Below are positions 50,910-60,104 of a stretch of DNA of 64,000 bases, piece by piece. Within the stretch, counting starts at the first letter, position 1, and every line of letters begins with the position of its first letter. The notes below the pieces were generated by a model. That model was given only the letters and a program-made list of their open reading frames with translations, made no database searches and was not told where the DNA came from. A program made the position numbers and the translations under genes. Source of the stretch: Brotaphodocola sp003480315 (lineage in GTDB: Bacteria; Bacillota; Clostridia; Lachnospirales; Lachnospiraceae); NCBI RefSeq assembly GCF_964246085.1, contig NZ_CAXTPD010000003.1. The stretch is one strand, 5' to 3'.

Positions 50910-51905
50910 TTAATGCCAATCATTTGTTTTCTCATCCGTAATCTCCAATGTCTCAGTATCTATTAGATAGAAATCCACAACCTTGGTGGAAGCTACTTCA
51001 TTACCGGATTTGTCTTTGAATTTAATTTGATAAACATATTCTCTTGAACCATTTTCAACATAAGATTCATTAATAATAATGTAATGCGTTGCTATAGTTG
51101 AAATACCATCTTGCTCGTATACTTGCTCCGCAATATTAACGTAAGGATATCCCTTAGCCGAAATATTATATGCCAGAAACTCGCTGAGTTCATCCCCAGC
51201 CTTTACTCCTTGGTATGACTCGGTATTTCTGATATAAGTTGCAACAGCTGTTAGTTCCTTCTTATAGGACTGAAATTCTTCTGTCATAGGATAGCCGTCA
51301 CTGTCTGTATCTATTGCTGTGTCATCCTCCTTCTTCTGTTGAGAAAATATATTTTCATTATCTATTCTCTCGTCTTCTGAATCATCAGTTATTTCAGTAG
51401 TATCATCCATTGCAGCATTTTCTTCTATCATACTATCATATTCGTAACCATCAACAAATGGATCAAATCCGCCTTTTCCAAAGTAATCAGTAAAAAGTAC
51501 TTCATCACCTGTAATAAGTGGATTTCTGTATTCATAATAATCAACATATACCCGCAGAAAGGCTCTCACATAGGCAACACATTTTATTCCGTCTTTTTCA
51601 ACTATATGCATCGGTTTATAAGTAAAAGCAAATATTAAAATGCAAATATAAGTCAAAGGTATGAGACAAATGGCTTCAACACATATTGCTACATATTTCA
51701 CATAGTTCTTTCGTATTTTTAGCAATAATTGAAATATGCCCAACAATATTCCTATTGTTATGATTCCGATTACCGCATAATAAAACCATTCTATAAACTT
51801 CAGATGGAAAAGCGATAATATGCCGTGAGCACCTGCAAATAACGTAGCGGCTACAAGTGTATCTAAGAGTATATACTTAGAATAATGCTTTAAAATATCT
51901 TTCAT
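50910..51905 (-). CDS. Membrane protein of unknown function, distal gene of the PBP region
   Basis: The 331-residue protein has three to four N-terminal membrane helices (about 12-32, 38-60 and 70-95). An acidic disordered stretch (about 155-215, rich in D and E) leads to a C-terminal extracellular domain of about 110 residues with YKKELTAVATYIRNTESY and YVYQIKFKDKSGNEVASTKV. No family is recognised. AGGAGG precedes the start. It is the last of a run of leftward genes that probably once formed one operon with the transpeptidase at 61-63 kb. Confidence 0.75.
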   Translation of the reverse strand: MKDILKHYSKYILLDTLVAATLFAGAHGILSLFHLKFIEWFYYAVIGIITIGILLGIFQLLLKIRKNYVKYVAICVEAICLIPLTYICILIFAFTYKPMHIVEKDGIKCVAYVRAFLRVYVDYYEYRNPLITGDEVLFTDYFGKGGFDPFVDGYEYDSMIEENAAMDDTTEITDDSEDERIDNENIFSQQKKEDDTAIDTDSDGYPMTEEFQSYKKELTAVATYIRNTESYQGVKAGDELSEFLAYNISAKGYPYVNIAEQVYEQDGISTIATHYIIINESYVENGSREYVYQIKFKDKSGNEVASTKVVDFYLIDTETLEITDEKTNDWH

Positions 51906-52013
51906 CTGAAAGCCTCCTTGTCATGCAGACACAATTACAAATTTATATTTATACATTGATGGAGAGCGGGAACACAATTCCGAAAAGGGACATGTTTTTT
52001 CTTTTTTTAATTA

Positions 52014-52562
52014 CTACTTTTTGCAATATTCATAAATATTAAATGGTTCTTCTCTTTTTTCAAATAAGATATCAGCTTCTTTAATAATCTTAATAAGTTC
52101 TTCTGTCTCTACACCTACTGTTTTTAGTACAAGTAACTTCTTTTCATTCGTTATGAGAAAGAAAAAACCTTTGTACAAAAAGACTCTATCTATTTCTTTA
52201 AGTTCACAGATCTTTTTATCTTCTAATTTTATTCCCTGAATATCAATTTCCACTTTGTTATATCTTGATTTATTCCATACAAATTCATGGACATTATTTT
52301 CAAATTTTTTTCCCTTAGATTGAAACCAAATAATCCAAATCAATGCAATAATAGAAATCCCCATTCCCACATAAAACATCGGATAACTCTTTACAAAATA
52401 GCAGCCGATTGATAACAAAAATAATACTGGTGTCATTATATAAATAATTTTCCTTCTATTATATTTTGTCTTAAGTAATTGATATGGCATAGCATATTCT
52501 AACGAAAGCATATACTCTAATGCTTTTCTATCTTCATCGGTCATAATAGACTTTATAATCAT
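52014..52562 (-). CDS. YcxB-like membrane protein (182 aa)
   Basis: Two adjacent membrane helices (about 41-60 and 65-84) follow an N-terminal cytoplasmic segment. The C-terminal soluble part has ENNVHEFVWNKSRYNKVEID, IDRVFLYKGFFFLITNEKK and LVLKT, typical of YcxB-like proteins whose function is unknown. GGAGTAAAA precedes the ATG. It belongs to the leftward gene run that follows the transpeptidase genes. Confidence 0.7.
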   Translation of the reverse strand: MIIKSIMTDEDRKALEYMLSLEYAMPYQLLKTKYNRRKIIYIMTPVLFLLSIGCYFVKSYPMFYVGMGISIIALIWIIWFQSKGKKFENNVHEFVWNKSRYNKVEIDIQGIKLEDKKICELKEIDRVFLYKGFFFLITNEKKLLVLKTVGVETEELIKIIKEADILFEKREEPFNIYEYCKK

Positions 52563-52604
52563 TTTTACTCCATCCTTCCCTTAAATACGTTAAGAGATTC
52601 CTAT

Positions 52605-52835
52605 TCAAAAAGGAATCCCCCAATCGTTAATTATCCTCTCCGTATCCTCTTCTAACTTCTTCCTTCTTGAAACCAACCAAACAATAACTGCCGCTGTAAA
52701 ACCTACTGTACAAATAACTACTCCAAAAAAATGACTTCTAATGCTTCCATATTGGCATAAATGCCATAATTGGCACAATAGAAATATGTAAAATATGAAG
52801 CTACTGATTTTACTGATTTTGGAAATATATTTCAT
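52605..52835 (-). CDS. Small two-helix membrane protein (76 aa)
   Basis: Two hydrophobic segments (about 10-25 and 36-58, VVICTVGFTAAVIVWLV) are followed by a basic-acidic tail (SRRKKLEEDTERIINDWG). There is an AGGAG site 10-11 bases upstream. No family is recognised. It is probably co-transcribed with the YcxB-like gene. Confidence 0.6.
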   Translation of the reverse strand: MKYISKISKISSFIFYIFLLCQLWHLCQYGSIRSHFFGVVICTVGFTAAVIVWLVSRRKKLEEDTERIINDWGIPF

Positions 52836-52853
52836 AATTCATCTTGCTCCTTT

Positions 52854-53051
52854 TTAGTGTCCACGTATATTCGATTCTTCCAATAGAGAATTTCCATTTC
52901 CCCATGAAAATACAATATAATAACCTCTGTCCTTTATTTCTTCATGTGTCCTCCATTCTCTTACATATGTAAGATTAGCACAAAATACTTCTATTATCAA
53001 ATCATTCTTTAATCCGGTATTGATAATCGGGTATCTGCATAATTCCGTCAT
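52854..53051 (-). CDS. Uncertain small frame after the split lipoprotein gene
   Basis: The 65-codon frame (…NLTYVREWRTHEEIKDRGYY…) overlaps the end of the lipoprotein fragment by 50 bases and has no clear ribosome site. The sequence looks more like the remnant of a larger protein than a complete gene. It is listed because the region is otherwise empty. Confidence 0.25.
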   Translation of the reverse strand: MTELCRYPIINTGLKNDLIIEVFCANLTYVREWRTHEEIKDRGYYIVFSWGNGNSLLEESNIRGH

Positions 53052-53463
53052 TTAGGATTTTATTCCCCAAATACTGAAAACTGCCATCCTCTGCAAACCT
53101 TACCGTAAGTTCATGGGTTATGACTGCATCATCGCAAATAACCATATCACAAACCGCCTCCACCGTTAACGTGACTGTCTCATCATCATTTTCTTTGATA
53201 TCCGTGACCTCTGGCAAAGAAGTTCCAAAGAAAGTAGGTGCATAATTTCCACATCCTAATCGAGCCCAATCATATGTGTGGTTTTCCTCGTCAAATACTG
53301 CGTACTCTCGTATCTGCTCCGCTGTTATCGGAAGATATTCCATAATCAGACTTTCGAATTCTTCTTTTGGAATACCATTTGGATAATCTTCGGAATTGAA
53401 CTTTTCTCCATATTTCATTCCATACAGATATTCAAACATTCCGTTATAATCCAATTCACTCAT
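53002..53463 (-). pseudogene. C-terminal half of a PBP-linked lipoprotein, split by the bla island
   Basis: The 153-codon frame aligns with the last third of the two paralogues at 58833 and 60104 (EEFESLIMEYLPITAEQIREY, then a DDETVTLTVEAVCD strand, FAEDGSFQYLGNKI). Its first codon ATG is the same ATG found at the broken end of the N-terminal half (57999-58001). Joining both gives one frame of about 421 residues, the size of the paralogues. Alone it lacks a signal peptide and ribosome site and is probably not functional. Confidence 0.85.
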
Positions 53464-53671
53464 ATAAAATATCCTGTTATATATACATATAAGAAATATC
53501 TATTACCCATTTTCTGTGTCAGCAACTTTCTATCCATATTTCTTCATAAATTGCATGATTGTTTTCGAAAATCATAATATCCACAGCAAGATACCTAAAA
53601 GAAATGATACATCATTGATAATGTATCGCATACTCTGTGTCTGTATATAACCTCATATTGCACCTGTACTC

Positions 53672-53851
53672 TCACATCCGTTCTTCTAATCGCAGAAAAT
53701 TCCGTAAAAGTTCATTTTTCATCTTCAGGCACTCAATTTCTTACTGATATTCTCTGATACTAGCTGGTTCTGTCTGTTTTTTAGGACGTCCTCTGTATTT
53801 TAGCAGAAGCCCAGCAATAAGACGAGTCTATTCCCGATTATAGTAATTGAT
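53672..53851 (-). pseudogene. IS3-family OrfA-type transposase remnant
   Basis: Read leftward in one frame: INYYNRE, stop, TRLIAGLLLKYRGRPKKQTE, …REYQ, stop, EIECLKMKNELLRNFLRLEE. The zipper-like ending and RGRPKK motif match the C-terminal part of OrfA proteins. Two in-frame stops show decay. No matching orfB remains. Confidence 0.65.
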
Positions 53852-54585
53852 TCAGTTTTCAATTTGTCGAATCTCTAATTAAAAGTATTTTACAAGCTTA
53901 CGGATTGGTTTTTCCTACTTTACACATAGCAATCAGCTTTGGTTCAATTATTTGATATGCGTGTATTTACTTTTTGCTATAACAAAACCTGCTCATATAA
54001 TCAAGTGTTTTTTGTTGAAACCACAGGCTCCTTATGTGATTCTATTATTTTAAATAAGGGGGCTTTTTGTCATTGTCCGTTTTTATTGGTTCAGTTCACT
54101 TTTTATGCTCAGATACAATAGGAAAAATTATTTTAAATTTTGCTTGACTTTTAAATATTACTATTGTAATATTTAAAGCGTGCTTCACACAATAGACTTA
54201 TTGCTATATTTTCTCAACTAAAATTTTATATTGACAAATACATATAGAATTCATTTTATTTATAAAGAGAGGTGACAAAACATTTTCAAAATCTTAATAC
54301 AAATATGTTGAGAAAAGATAAACTATGTTGGATTATAGTTCGTAAGCACAACTAAAATGAATGGTTTACTAAATTTAACCTAAATAAAGAATTATATATT
54401 GTGACAAATACAACTCTCATATCCTTTAAAATGTAAATACTACTATTTTATTATGGATTTGCAATGAAAAACTTGAAAGGTGGAGATAATATATTACAAA
54501 TGCATAAGTTAGCTATATGAAATGATATAAATGCTTCAAAAATTCAAAATTCTATGTATAATCTATATTTTAGGAGGATAAAGTT
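53852..54585 (+). other. AT-rich region with the class A beta-lactamase promoter
   Basis: No gene is supported. The region contains the BlaI-type promoter at 54144-54175, a 410-base leader, and a second possible promoter (TATAAT at about 54556-54561 with TTCAAA 16 bases earlier) close to the beta-lactamase start. Confidence 0.5.
54144..54175 (+). promoter_or_regulatory. BlaI-type promoter upstream of the class A beta-lactamase
   Basis: TTGACT (54144-54149) and TAATAT (54167-54172) are 17 bases apart. The perfect dyad TAAATATTAC (54152-54161) / GTAATATTTA (54166-54175) covers spacer and -10. The layout is the same as at the transpeptidase promoter at 63503-63535. Confidence 0.8.
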
Positions 54586-55479
54586 ATGAAACACAACAAA
54601 ATTACCATAAGTATTTTAATGATCTTTGTCATATTATTATCTGTTGGATGTAGTAATAATCAAGAAAACATTTCTGATGGCAATGAAAATGTTAATGCAG
54701 ATTATGATTTTCTATTTCAAGAACTGGAAGAAAAATATGATGCTACATTAGGAATTTATGCACTTGATACAGAAACTAATAAAGAAATTTCTTATAATGC
54801 AGATGAAAGATTTGCATACTGTTCAACATATAAAGCTTTAGCTGCCGGTGCCATTTTAGAAAAATACTCTATTGAAGAACTTGATAATGTAATATATTTT
54901 GAAGAAGAAGATGTTTTATCTTATGCACCAGTTGCAAAAGATAAAGTAGATACTGGAATGACTATTAGAGAAATATGTGATGCTGCAGTTAGACAAAGCG
55001 ATAATACTGCTGGAAATCTACAATTTACTCTTCTTGATGGACCTAATGGTTTTAAACAATCATTAAGTAAAATTGGTGATACTGTAAGTGAGCCTTCTAG
55101 AATAGAAACTGAATTGAATGATGCTGTACCTGGCGATATAAGAGATACTAGTACTCCTAAACAATTGGCTTTAAATTTAAAAGAATATGCAACTGGAGAT
55201 ATATTGTCAGATGATAAAAAAGAGATTTTTATAGATTGGATGTCAAATAATGCAACTGGTGATGAATTAATTCGCGCTGGTGTACCAAGTGATTGGATTG
55301 TGGCAGATAAAAGTGGTGCTGGTTCTTACGGAACACGAAATGATATCGCTATTGTAACACCCCCAAATAAAAAACCTATATTTGTAGCTGTACTTTCAAA
55401 AAAAGCAGAACAAGATGCAGAATATGACAATAAACTGATAGCAGATGCCACAAAAATCATCTTTGATTTAATATCATAA
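54586..55479 (+). CDS. bla: Class A beta-lactamase (lipoprotein form)
   Basis: The 297-residue enzyme has a lipoprotein signal (LLSVGC, Cys22) and all class A motifs: STYK (Ser80-Lys83), SDN (138-140), the omega-loop ExxLN with Glu174, and KSG (242-244) in place of the commoner KTG. It would hydrolyse penicillins and perhaps cephalosporins at the outer face of the membrane. A good AGGAGG site precedes the ATG. The gene is much more AT-rich than neighbouring sequence, pointing to a distant low-GC source. It is not one of the widespread named families that I can recall. Confidence 0.93.
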   Translation: MKHNKITISILMIFVILLSVGCSNNQENISDGNENVNADYDFLFQELEEKYDATLGIYALDTETNKEISYNADERFAYCSTYKALAAGAILEKYSIEELDNVIYFEEEDVLSYAPVAKDKVDTGMTIREICDAAVRQSDNTAGNLQFTLLDGPNGFKQSLSKIGDTVSEPSRIETELNDAVPGDIRDTSTPKQLALNLKEYATGDILSDDKKEIFIDWMSNNATGDELIRAGVPSDWIVADKSGAGSYGTRNDIAIVTPPNKKPIFVAVLSKKAEQDAEYDNKLIADATKIIFDLIS

Positions 55480-55586
55480 AAATTGATTCACTCAAAAATA
55501 AATTAATATACCAAAATACAATTACAAAAGTTTTATCTTAGAAACTCTCAAAAAGAACCATAGATAAGATTCTTCTATGACGATAT

Positions 55587-55625
55587 AGGTGAAATACTTG
55601 AATTCAAGCATTTCACCTTTTTTGT
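55587..55625 (+). terminator. Terminator after the class A beta-lactamase
   Basis: AGGTGAAAT (55587-55595) pairs with ATTTCACCT (55610-55618) around an inner CTTGAATTCAAG palindrome, followed by TTTTTTG. Confidence 0.85.
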
Positions 55626-56216
55626 AAGGATATGTAGAAAAGTCTATAAATAAGGATGCTTCTATAACAATTTGGAATACTTAAAATTAGAGATTTGAAC
55701 CTTATGTTATAAATACTATCTATCTAACGGGTATCGATAACAGGCGGCTTTTCAAACATTTTAACCAAGATATTGATTTACTCTGAAATCCTATTTCATA
55801 TATAATACTCAGTTTATCATAGTTCTGCGCTCAGTTCCGAATGGTATTAGTTTACCTTTTGCTTGCTTCGAAAGTAAAGCAATATAGTATCTTTAGCAAG
55901 GCAGTATTGATTTGAAGTACACTCCTTTGCTTATTTAGCTTTCTATAGGTCGCATTCAAATATTCCACCTTGTTTGACGACAGATTTCGGCATAATAGGT
56001 TTGATGAAAAAGCCTTTAAACACATTTTAAGAGGTCTAAAAATTCAAGTCGTTAAAAAAGTGATAGTGATAATAGATAACACCAATTAAAATGCAAAAAA
56101 ACTTTATCTTTCTTTCGTTTTTTATGTTTTTTATTCAACCGGAGAAATTGATAAAGCTGGATATTACTACAAATTAGAAATATAAATCTAATCTATCAAA
56201 TATGGAGGAATGACTA
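55626..56216. other. Region between bla genes with a decayed transposase
   Basis: Contains the IS256-type remnant at 55788-55977 and otherwise AT-rich sequence without a gene. No TATTAC-N4-GTAA dyad was found in front of the lipoprotein and class D genes. Confidence 0.5.
55788..55977 (-). pseudogene. IS256-family (mutator) transposase remnant
   Basis: Leftward from 55977 one frame reads SNKVEYLNATYRKLNKQRSV, LQINTALLKILYCFTFEASK, stop, TNTIRN, stop, AQNYDKLSIIYEIG. This is the C-terminal end of a mutator-type transposase (usual form 'VESLN…YRK…TALLK.LYLA…TMPIRNW'). The two tryptophan positions have become stops, and the rest of the element is missing. Confidence 0.75.
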
Positions 56217-56874
56217 TGAAAAAAATATTTGCACTTGCTTTTTGTTTTGTAATGAGTAGCTTTGTTTTGGCGGGCTGCTCGGGAAAAGCGAACCTTTTGA
56301 GAAAAAAAGTTTTACGCCGGATACAAAGGTCAACGAAATAAATCTTGATGTGAGGGACAGAGAAATTGAAGTAACACTATCTGACGACGAACAGGTGCAT
56401 ATCCAATATTCTGAAAACAGCAAAGAGTATTATGATATTTCTGTTTCCGATGGAAATGTGCTGACTATGGTAAATGCCAACAACAAAGAATGGACGGATT
56501 ATATCGGGGGAAAACCCTCTACCAAAGATCGGAAAATCGTATTACAAATGCCGACTACACTTCTGGATACTGTTACGCTATCTACGACAAATGAAGATAT
56601 ATCACTTCCAGTATTGGCTGTTACGGGAAGCATTGATATTTCGACTAACGACGGAAACATCACTTTTGAGAGCTTAGATGTAGGAAATACCTTGACTTTG
56701 ACCGTTAAAAATGGGGATATTTCTGGCATGATTGGAGGCAGGTATGAGGATTTCGTCATTCAATCAGAAGTCAAAAAAGGTGATAGCAGTTTGCCAAAAC
56801 ATAAAGATATTGGTAAAAAAACACTAAAAGTACTTTGCAATAACGGTGATGTTGATGTTACGTTTGTGGTATAA
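56217..56874 (+). pseudogene. DUF4097-like lipoprotein with frameshift
   Basis: The start at 56217 behind GGAGG encodes a signal peptide and lipobox (MKKIFALAFCFVMSSFVLAG then C), but this frame ends after 41 codons. The downstream frame from 56284 reads on as KSFTPDTKVNEINLDVRDRE and continues to 56874 as repeated short strands (SIDISTNDGNITFES, LTLTVKNGDISGMI), the DUF4097 beta-helix pattern. A one-base loss or two-base gain near 56285-56292 explains it. It may be a real mutation or a sequencing error at an A-run. Function of such proteins is unknown. Confidence 0.75.
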
Positions 56875-56908
56875 ATAAAAAAATATAAAGACAGGAGAAA
56901 AGATAATA

Positions 56909-57886
56909 ATGATAACAAAGAATAAATTTTATTTGAAAATGATATTTACAGCATGTATATGTGCAATTATTTTAACTGGCTGTGGTAGTAAGTATACTGT
57001 AGAGGAAAAAAGCTTGGTTGAAAACCAAAAAGAAAATCAAGAAACACTGGAAAATGGAGTAAACAGAACTTCTATGGAAAAAAGTATGGAATTTTCCGAT
57101 GAAAGCACAGAGAAAATACCAGAAATAGTAGAGGTAGACTGGTCAGAGTATTTTAATGGATTGAATGGAACAGCAGTTATATATGATGCATCCAATAAAA
57201 AATATACAATTTATAATCGTGATCTTGCAATTACAAGAAGTTCACCATGTTCGACATTTAAAATTATTTCTTCTTTGATTGCCTTAGAAAACGGAATTAT
57301 TGAAACGGAAAACTCTACTAAAACATGGAGTGGTGAAATATTTTGGAATGAAGATTGGAATAAAGATATTGATTTTCAAGAAGCTTTTCGTACTTCTTGT
57401 GTATGGTATTTCAGACAGGTCATTGATGATATTGGAGAAGATTTAATGCAGAAGGAATTAGATAAGCTCCAATATGGTAATTGTGATATTTCTGATTGGG
57501 AGGGACGATTAAATACAAATAATAGTAATAGAGCTTTGACGGGCTTTTGGATTGAATCTTCTTTAATGATTTCACCCAAAGAACAAGTGGAAGTAATGGA
57601 GCATATCTTTGGAAAAGAATCGAATTATTCAGAAGAAACACAGAATACATTAAAGCAAGTTATGCTTTTATCAGAGGTTGATAGTACTGACATTTCTATA
57701 TATGGAAAAACCGGAATGGGAAAAGTCGATGGTATTGTTGTTGACGCTTGGTTTACAGGGGTTGCGGAAAGTAAAACAGGAGATGTGTATTTTTGTGTGC
57801 GTCTTGGAAGAACTGATGGTATGAATGTATCCAGCACATTGGCAAAAGAAATAGCAATCGATTTGGTTCAAATAACATTACAATAA
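56909..57886 (+). CDS. bla: Class D beta-lactamase homologue (lipoprotein form)
   Basis: The 325-residue protein has a lipobox (ILTGC, Cys25), a charged linker and a class D domain with every core motif: STFK (Ser115-Lys118), SxV (Ser163-Val165), YGN (189-191), the conserved Trp in GFWIESSL and KTG (267-269). The domain is closely related to the sensor domain of BlaR1 encoded at 48963, so it could be either an enzyme or a soluble sensor/decoy. GGAGAAAAG precedes the start. It lies 34 bases after the DUF4097-like gene and may be expressed with it. Confidence 0.9.
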   Translation: MITKNKFYLKMIFTACICAIILTGCGSKYTVEEKSLVENQKENQETLENGVNRTSMEKSMEFSDESTEKIPEIVEVDWSEYFNGLNGTAVIYDASNKKYTIYNRDLAITRSSPCSTFKIISSLIALENGIIETENSTKTWSGEIFWNEDWNKDIDFQEAFRTSCVWYFRQVIDDIGEDLMQKELDKLQYGNCDISDWEGRLNTNNSNRALTGFWIESSLMISPKEQVEVMEHIFGKESNYSEETQNTLKQVMLLSEVDSTDISIYGKTGMGKVDGIVVDAWFTGVAESKTGDVYFCVRLGRTDGMNVSSTLAKEIAIDLVQITLQ

Positions 57887-57929
57887 ATACAAAATGAAAT
57901 ATAGTTAACTAGATAGTGTCTACACGAGT

Positions 57930-58805
57930 TTATGCCAAAATTGCACACCAATGGCAATGCAATAAATTTGCACTACTGCTAGAAATAATACTGTGCTCCA
58001 TATTTTCCGTATTCCAGTTGGAACACAAAAGGTTCTGTCCCTGATATCCAAGTCCCAAGACGAGGCGCTCAGACATCTCTCGCTGTTCCTCTGTCATAGG
58101 TTTTATTCTAATCACGCTGCTTCCATCCACAATTTCACTGACCTCCGGTGGCTCCGGCACACACAACTCGTAGCAGAACCATCCCTTATCTGTATATTTC
58201 CACTCTTTTAGTCTTGTATAGGAAATGTATGAAATCCCCGGCTTATTATCAGCATTCCAGATTCCTTTTGCACTTACAACATACATATCTGTTCCATCAA
58301 AAATGAATTTCATTCTGCCCAATCCACCATCGTTGTGGACTTCATAAATTACTGCAGAACCACTTTTCCCTTCCATACATTCTTTCAGAAAACTGTCAAC
58401 ACTTTCATAATTCTCCATGTTAGAATATGTTACCATTGTTGTAACCGGACATCCTGCATCCTTTAGCTTCCTCTGCATTTCCAAAATCGTTTGATCATCC
58501 AAAGCAACATTAGATGCTATCCCTTTATCTGCAGTTTCATAAATGTCAAGATAAAGTTCCATCTGCTTTTTACAGTCAGTCTCAGCTTCTTCCCTTTTCT
58601 GTTCATCTACCGGAAGGTCGTAGCCCTTTTCCCATTGTTCTGCAGCCTCTTCCTCGGCACTTTTTATCTCCTCCGTGGAAGATACATCTTCCGTATCTTT
58701 CACAAGAGATTCATCCACAATACTATCTTCTTTTCCACAGGCACATACGAAGCATCCAATCAGAAATGCCATACTCAGCAAAATGCTTTTTTTCTTTAAT
58801 GCCAT
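57930..58805 (-). pseudogene. N-terminal half of a PBP-linked lipoprotein, split by the bla island
   Basis: The frame starts at 58805 with a signal peptide and lipobox-like LIGCFVCAC (Cys about 22-24), then an acidic linker and a domain shared with the two upstream paralogues (Y.DIYETADKGI, GLGRMKFIFDGTDMYVVSA). True homology ends at …NWNTENM (57999); the last 23 codons come from island DNA. The missing 152 residues lie at 53002-53463. A truncated secreted product could still be made, but the conserved C-terminal domain is lost. Confidence 0.85.
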
Positions 58806-58832
58806 AATATCATCCTTTCTTTCAAAGCAAAT

Positions 58833-60104
58833 TTAATGTGCTTTTGCTATTGGCGGCAGTTCCAACTCTATTTGTTCTATAGAATTGGAAAGATACCTGA
58901 AAGTTCCGTCTTCAAATGGCTGGACCACAACCGTATTCCGAAAAGCGAGATCAGAATTATAATCCGGCCATACTCCATCCACGATAAGTGTAATCGTTCC
59001 ATCCGCATTTTTTGTATAGTCAACTACTTCTCCGAAAGGTGGGTATGGGCTGGCATAAATCATCTCATATTCATAGCTATTGCTGCCCTCATCATATCCA
59101 CAATGCTCTCTCAACTGTTCTACCGATACCGGAAAATAAGTAGTCATTATCCTTTCATATTCCTCTGCCGGAATCTTCCAACCCTCAGTTTTCAGATTTT
59201 CCCCCGTAGAAATCCTATAAACATCTTCATACATACAAGGCATCAGAATGTCCTCCACATTGCTGCTATCCCAATCTGTAACGAGCAGATTGTAATTCAC
59301 ATAACTTAGTCCTGATATGTATTTCTCCGTTAATTCCTGGCAGTCTTCTGGTAGCGGTTCTATTCTCCAATACTGTCTCAAACTTGCATGTGCAATCACA
59401 TATTCATATGCGTAGATAAAATATCCTTTTTCGGTCAGTTTAATCTCAGCCACATTACTTACCGAAGTTCCCTGTATTTCTGGCATACCACCTTCTCTCC
59501 ACCGAATTCCTATGTAATAGGTCTGCAACTCACCTTTCCGATAGATAAAGGTAACTGCTCCAATCAGCCCATCTCTCTGTACTTCAAATACCGTAACCAT
59601 CGAGTCTTGTCCATCCAGGTAATCTGCATAAAATGCTTCGATTGCTTCATGATTTTGCATAGCAGTATCTTCTTCAACACTTACCAGACCGTTTCTGCCC
59701 AATTGCTCCACCACAGCTTTCCTCTGCTCTTTGGTAAATTCGCTAATACCGGAAGAGTAGCTTAGTGCATCTGCAATTACAATATCCTTATAGATTTCTC
59801 TGACCGATTCTGCTGCTGACAAAACCGTACTCTGCAGTTGCTCCTTCTCCTCTTCTGTAAGGAGATCATCACTGGCTTGCGGAATAAACCAATATGCTGA
59901 CTCTGTGGAAGTTTCCGCATTCTCGGCTTCTTCTGTTTCTGCTTCGCTATTTTCGATTTCTACAGGTGGCTCCCATACTTCTTCTGCCACCTTTTGCTTT
60001 TCTGTATGCAGTTCTCCCCAACAGACCACTCCGGCTATTACGAAAATCAACAGCAGCAAAATCGGAAGACCACATCTTCTAAGCAGCCATTTCACATCTT
60101 CCAT
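58833..60104 (-). CDS. PBP-linked membrane-anchored protein, paralogue 2
   Basis: The ATG at 60104 (MEDVKWLLRRCGLPILLLLI) overlaps the stop of the upstream paralogue (TAATG) and follows GGAGG, so it is preferred to 60161. The protein of about 423 residues has one N-terminal membrane helix, a Glu-rich linker and a two-part extracellular region matching its paralogues (GLIGAVTFIYRKGELQTYYI; EEYERIMTTYFPVSVEQLREH; NADGTITLIVDGVWPD). I do not recognise a characterised family. Its co-operonic position with a beta-lactam-resistant transpeptidase suggests an envelope role. Confidence 0.85.
   Translation of the reverse strand: MEDVKWLLRRCGLPILLLLIFVIAGVVCWGELHTEKQKVAEEVWEPPVEIENSEAETEEAENAETSTESAYWFIPQASDDLLTEEEKEQLQSTVLSAAESVREIYKDIVIADALSYSSGISEFTKEQRKAVVEQLGRNGLVSVEEDTAMQNHEAIEAFYADYLDGQDSMVTVFEVQRDGLIGAVTFIYRKGELQTYYIGIRWREGGMPEIQGTSVSNVAEIKLTEKGYFIYAYEYVIAHASLRQYWRIEPLPEDCQELTEKYISGLSYVNYNLLVTDWDSSNVEDILMPCMYEDVYRISTGENLKTEGWKIPAEEYERIMTTYFPVSVEQLREHCGYDEGSNSYEYEMIYASPYPPFGEVVDYTKNADGTITLIVDGVWPDYNSDLAFRNTVVVQPFEDGTFRYLSNSIEQIELELPPIAKAH

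Larger units (their letters stand above)
53466..57998. mobile_element. AT-rich beta-lactamase island inserted into a lipoprotein gene
   Basis: The segment is bounded by CATAT at 53461-53465 and again at 57999-58003, a probable 5-bp target duplication. Removing it restores a complete lipoprotein gene. It carries a class A beta-lactamase, a class D beta-lactamase, a frameshifted lipoprotein and remnants of two insertion sequences. It is visibly richer in A and T than its surroundings. I found no obvious terminal inverted repeats and no transposase gene that is intact, so the mechanism of insertion is unknown. Confidence 0.7.

Noticed and set aside
53883..54121. Possible additional transposase or recombinase remnant on the minus strand
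   Set aside because: Some segments look protein-like, but no consistent frame or recognisable motif could be followed.
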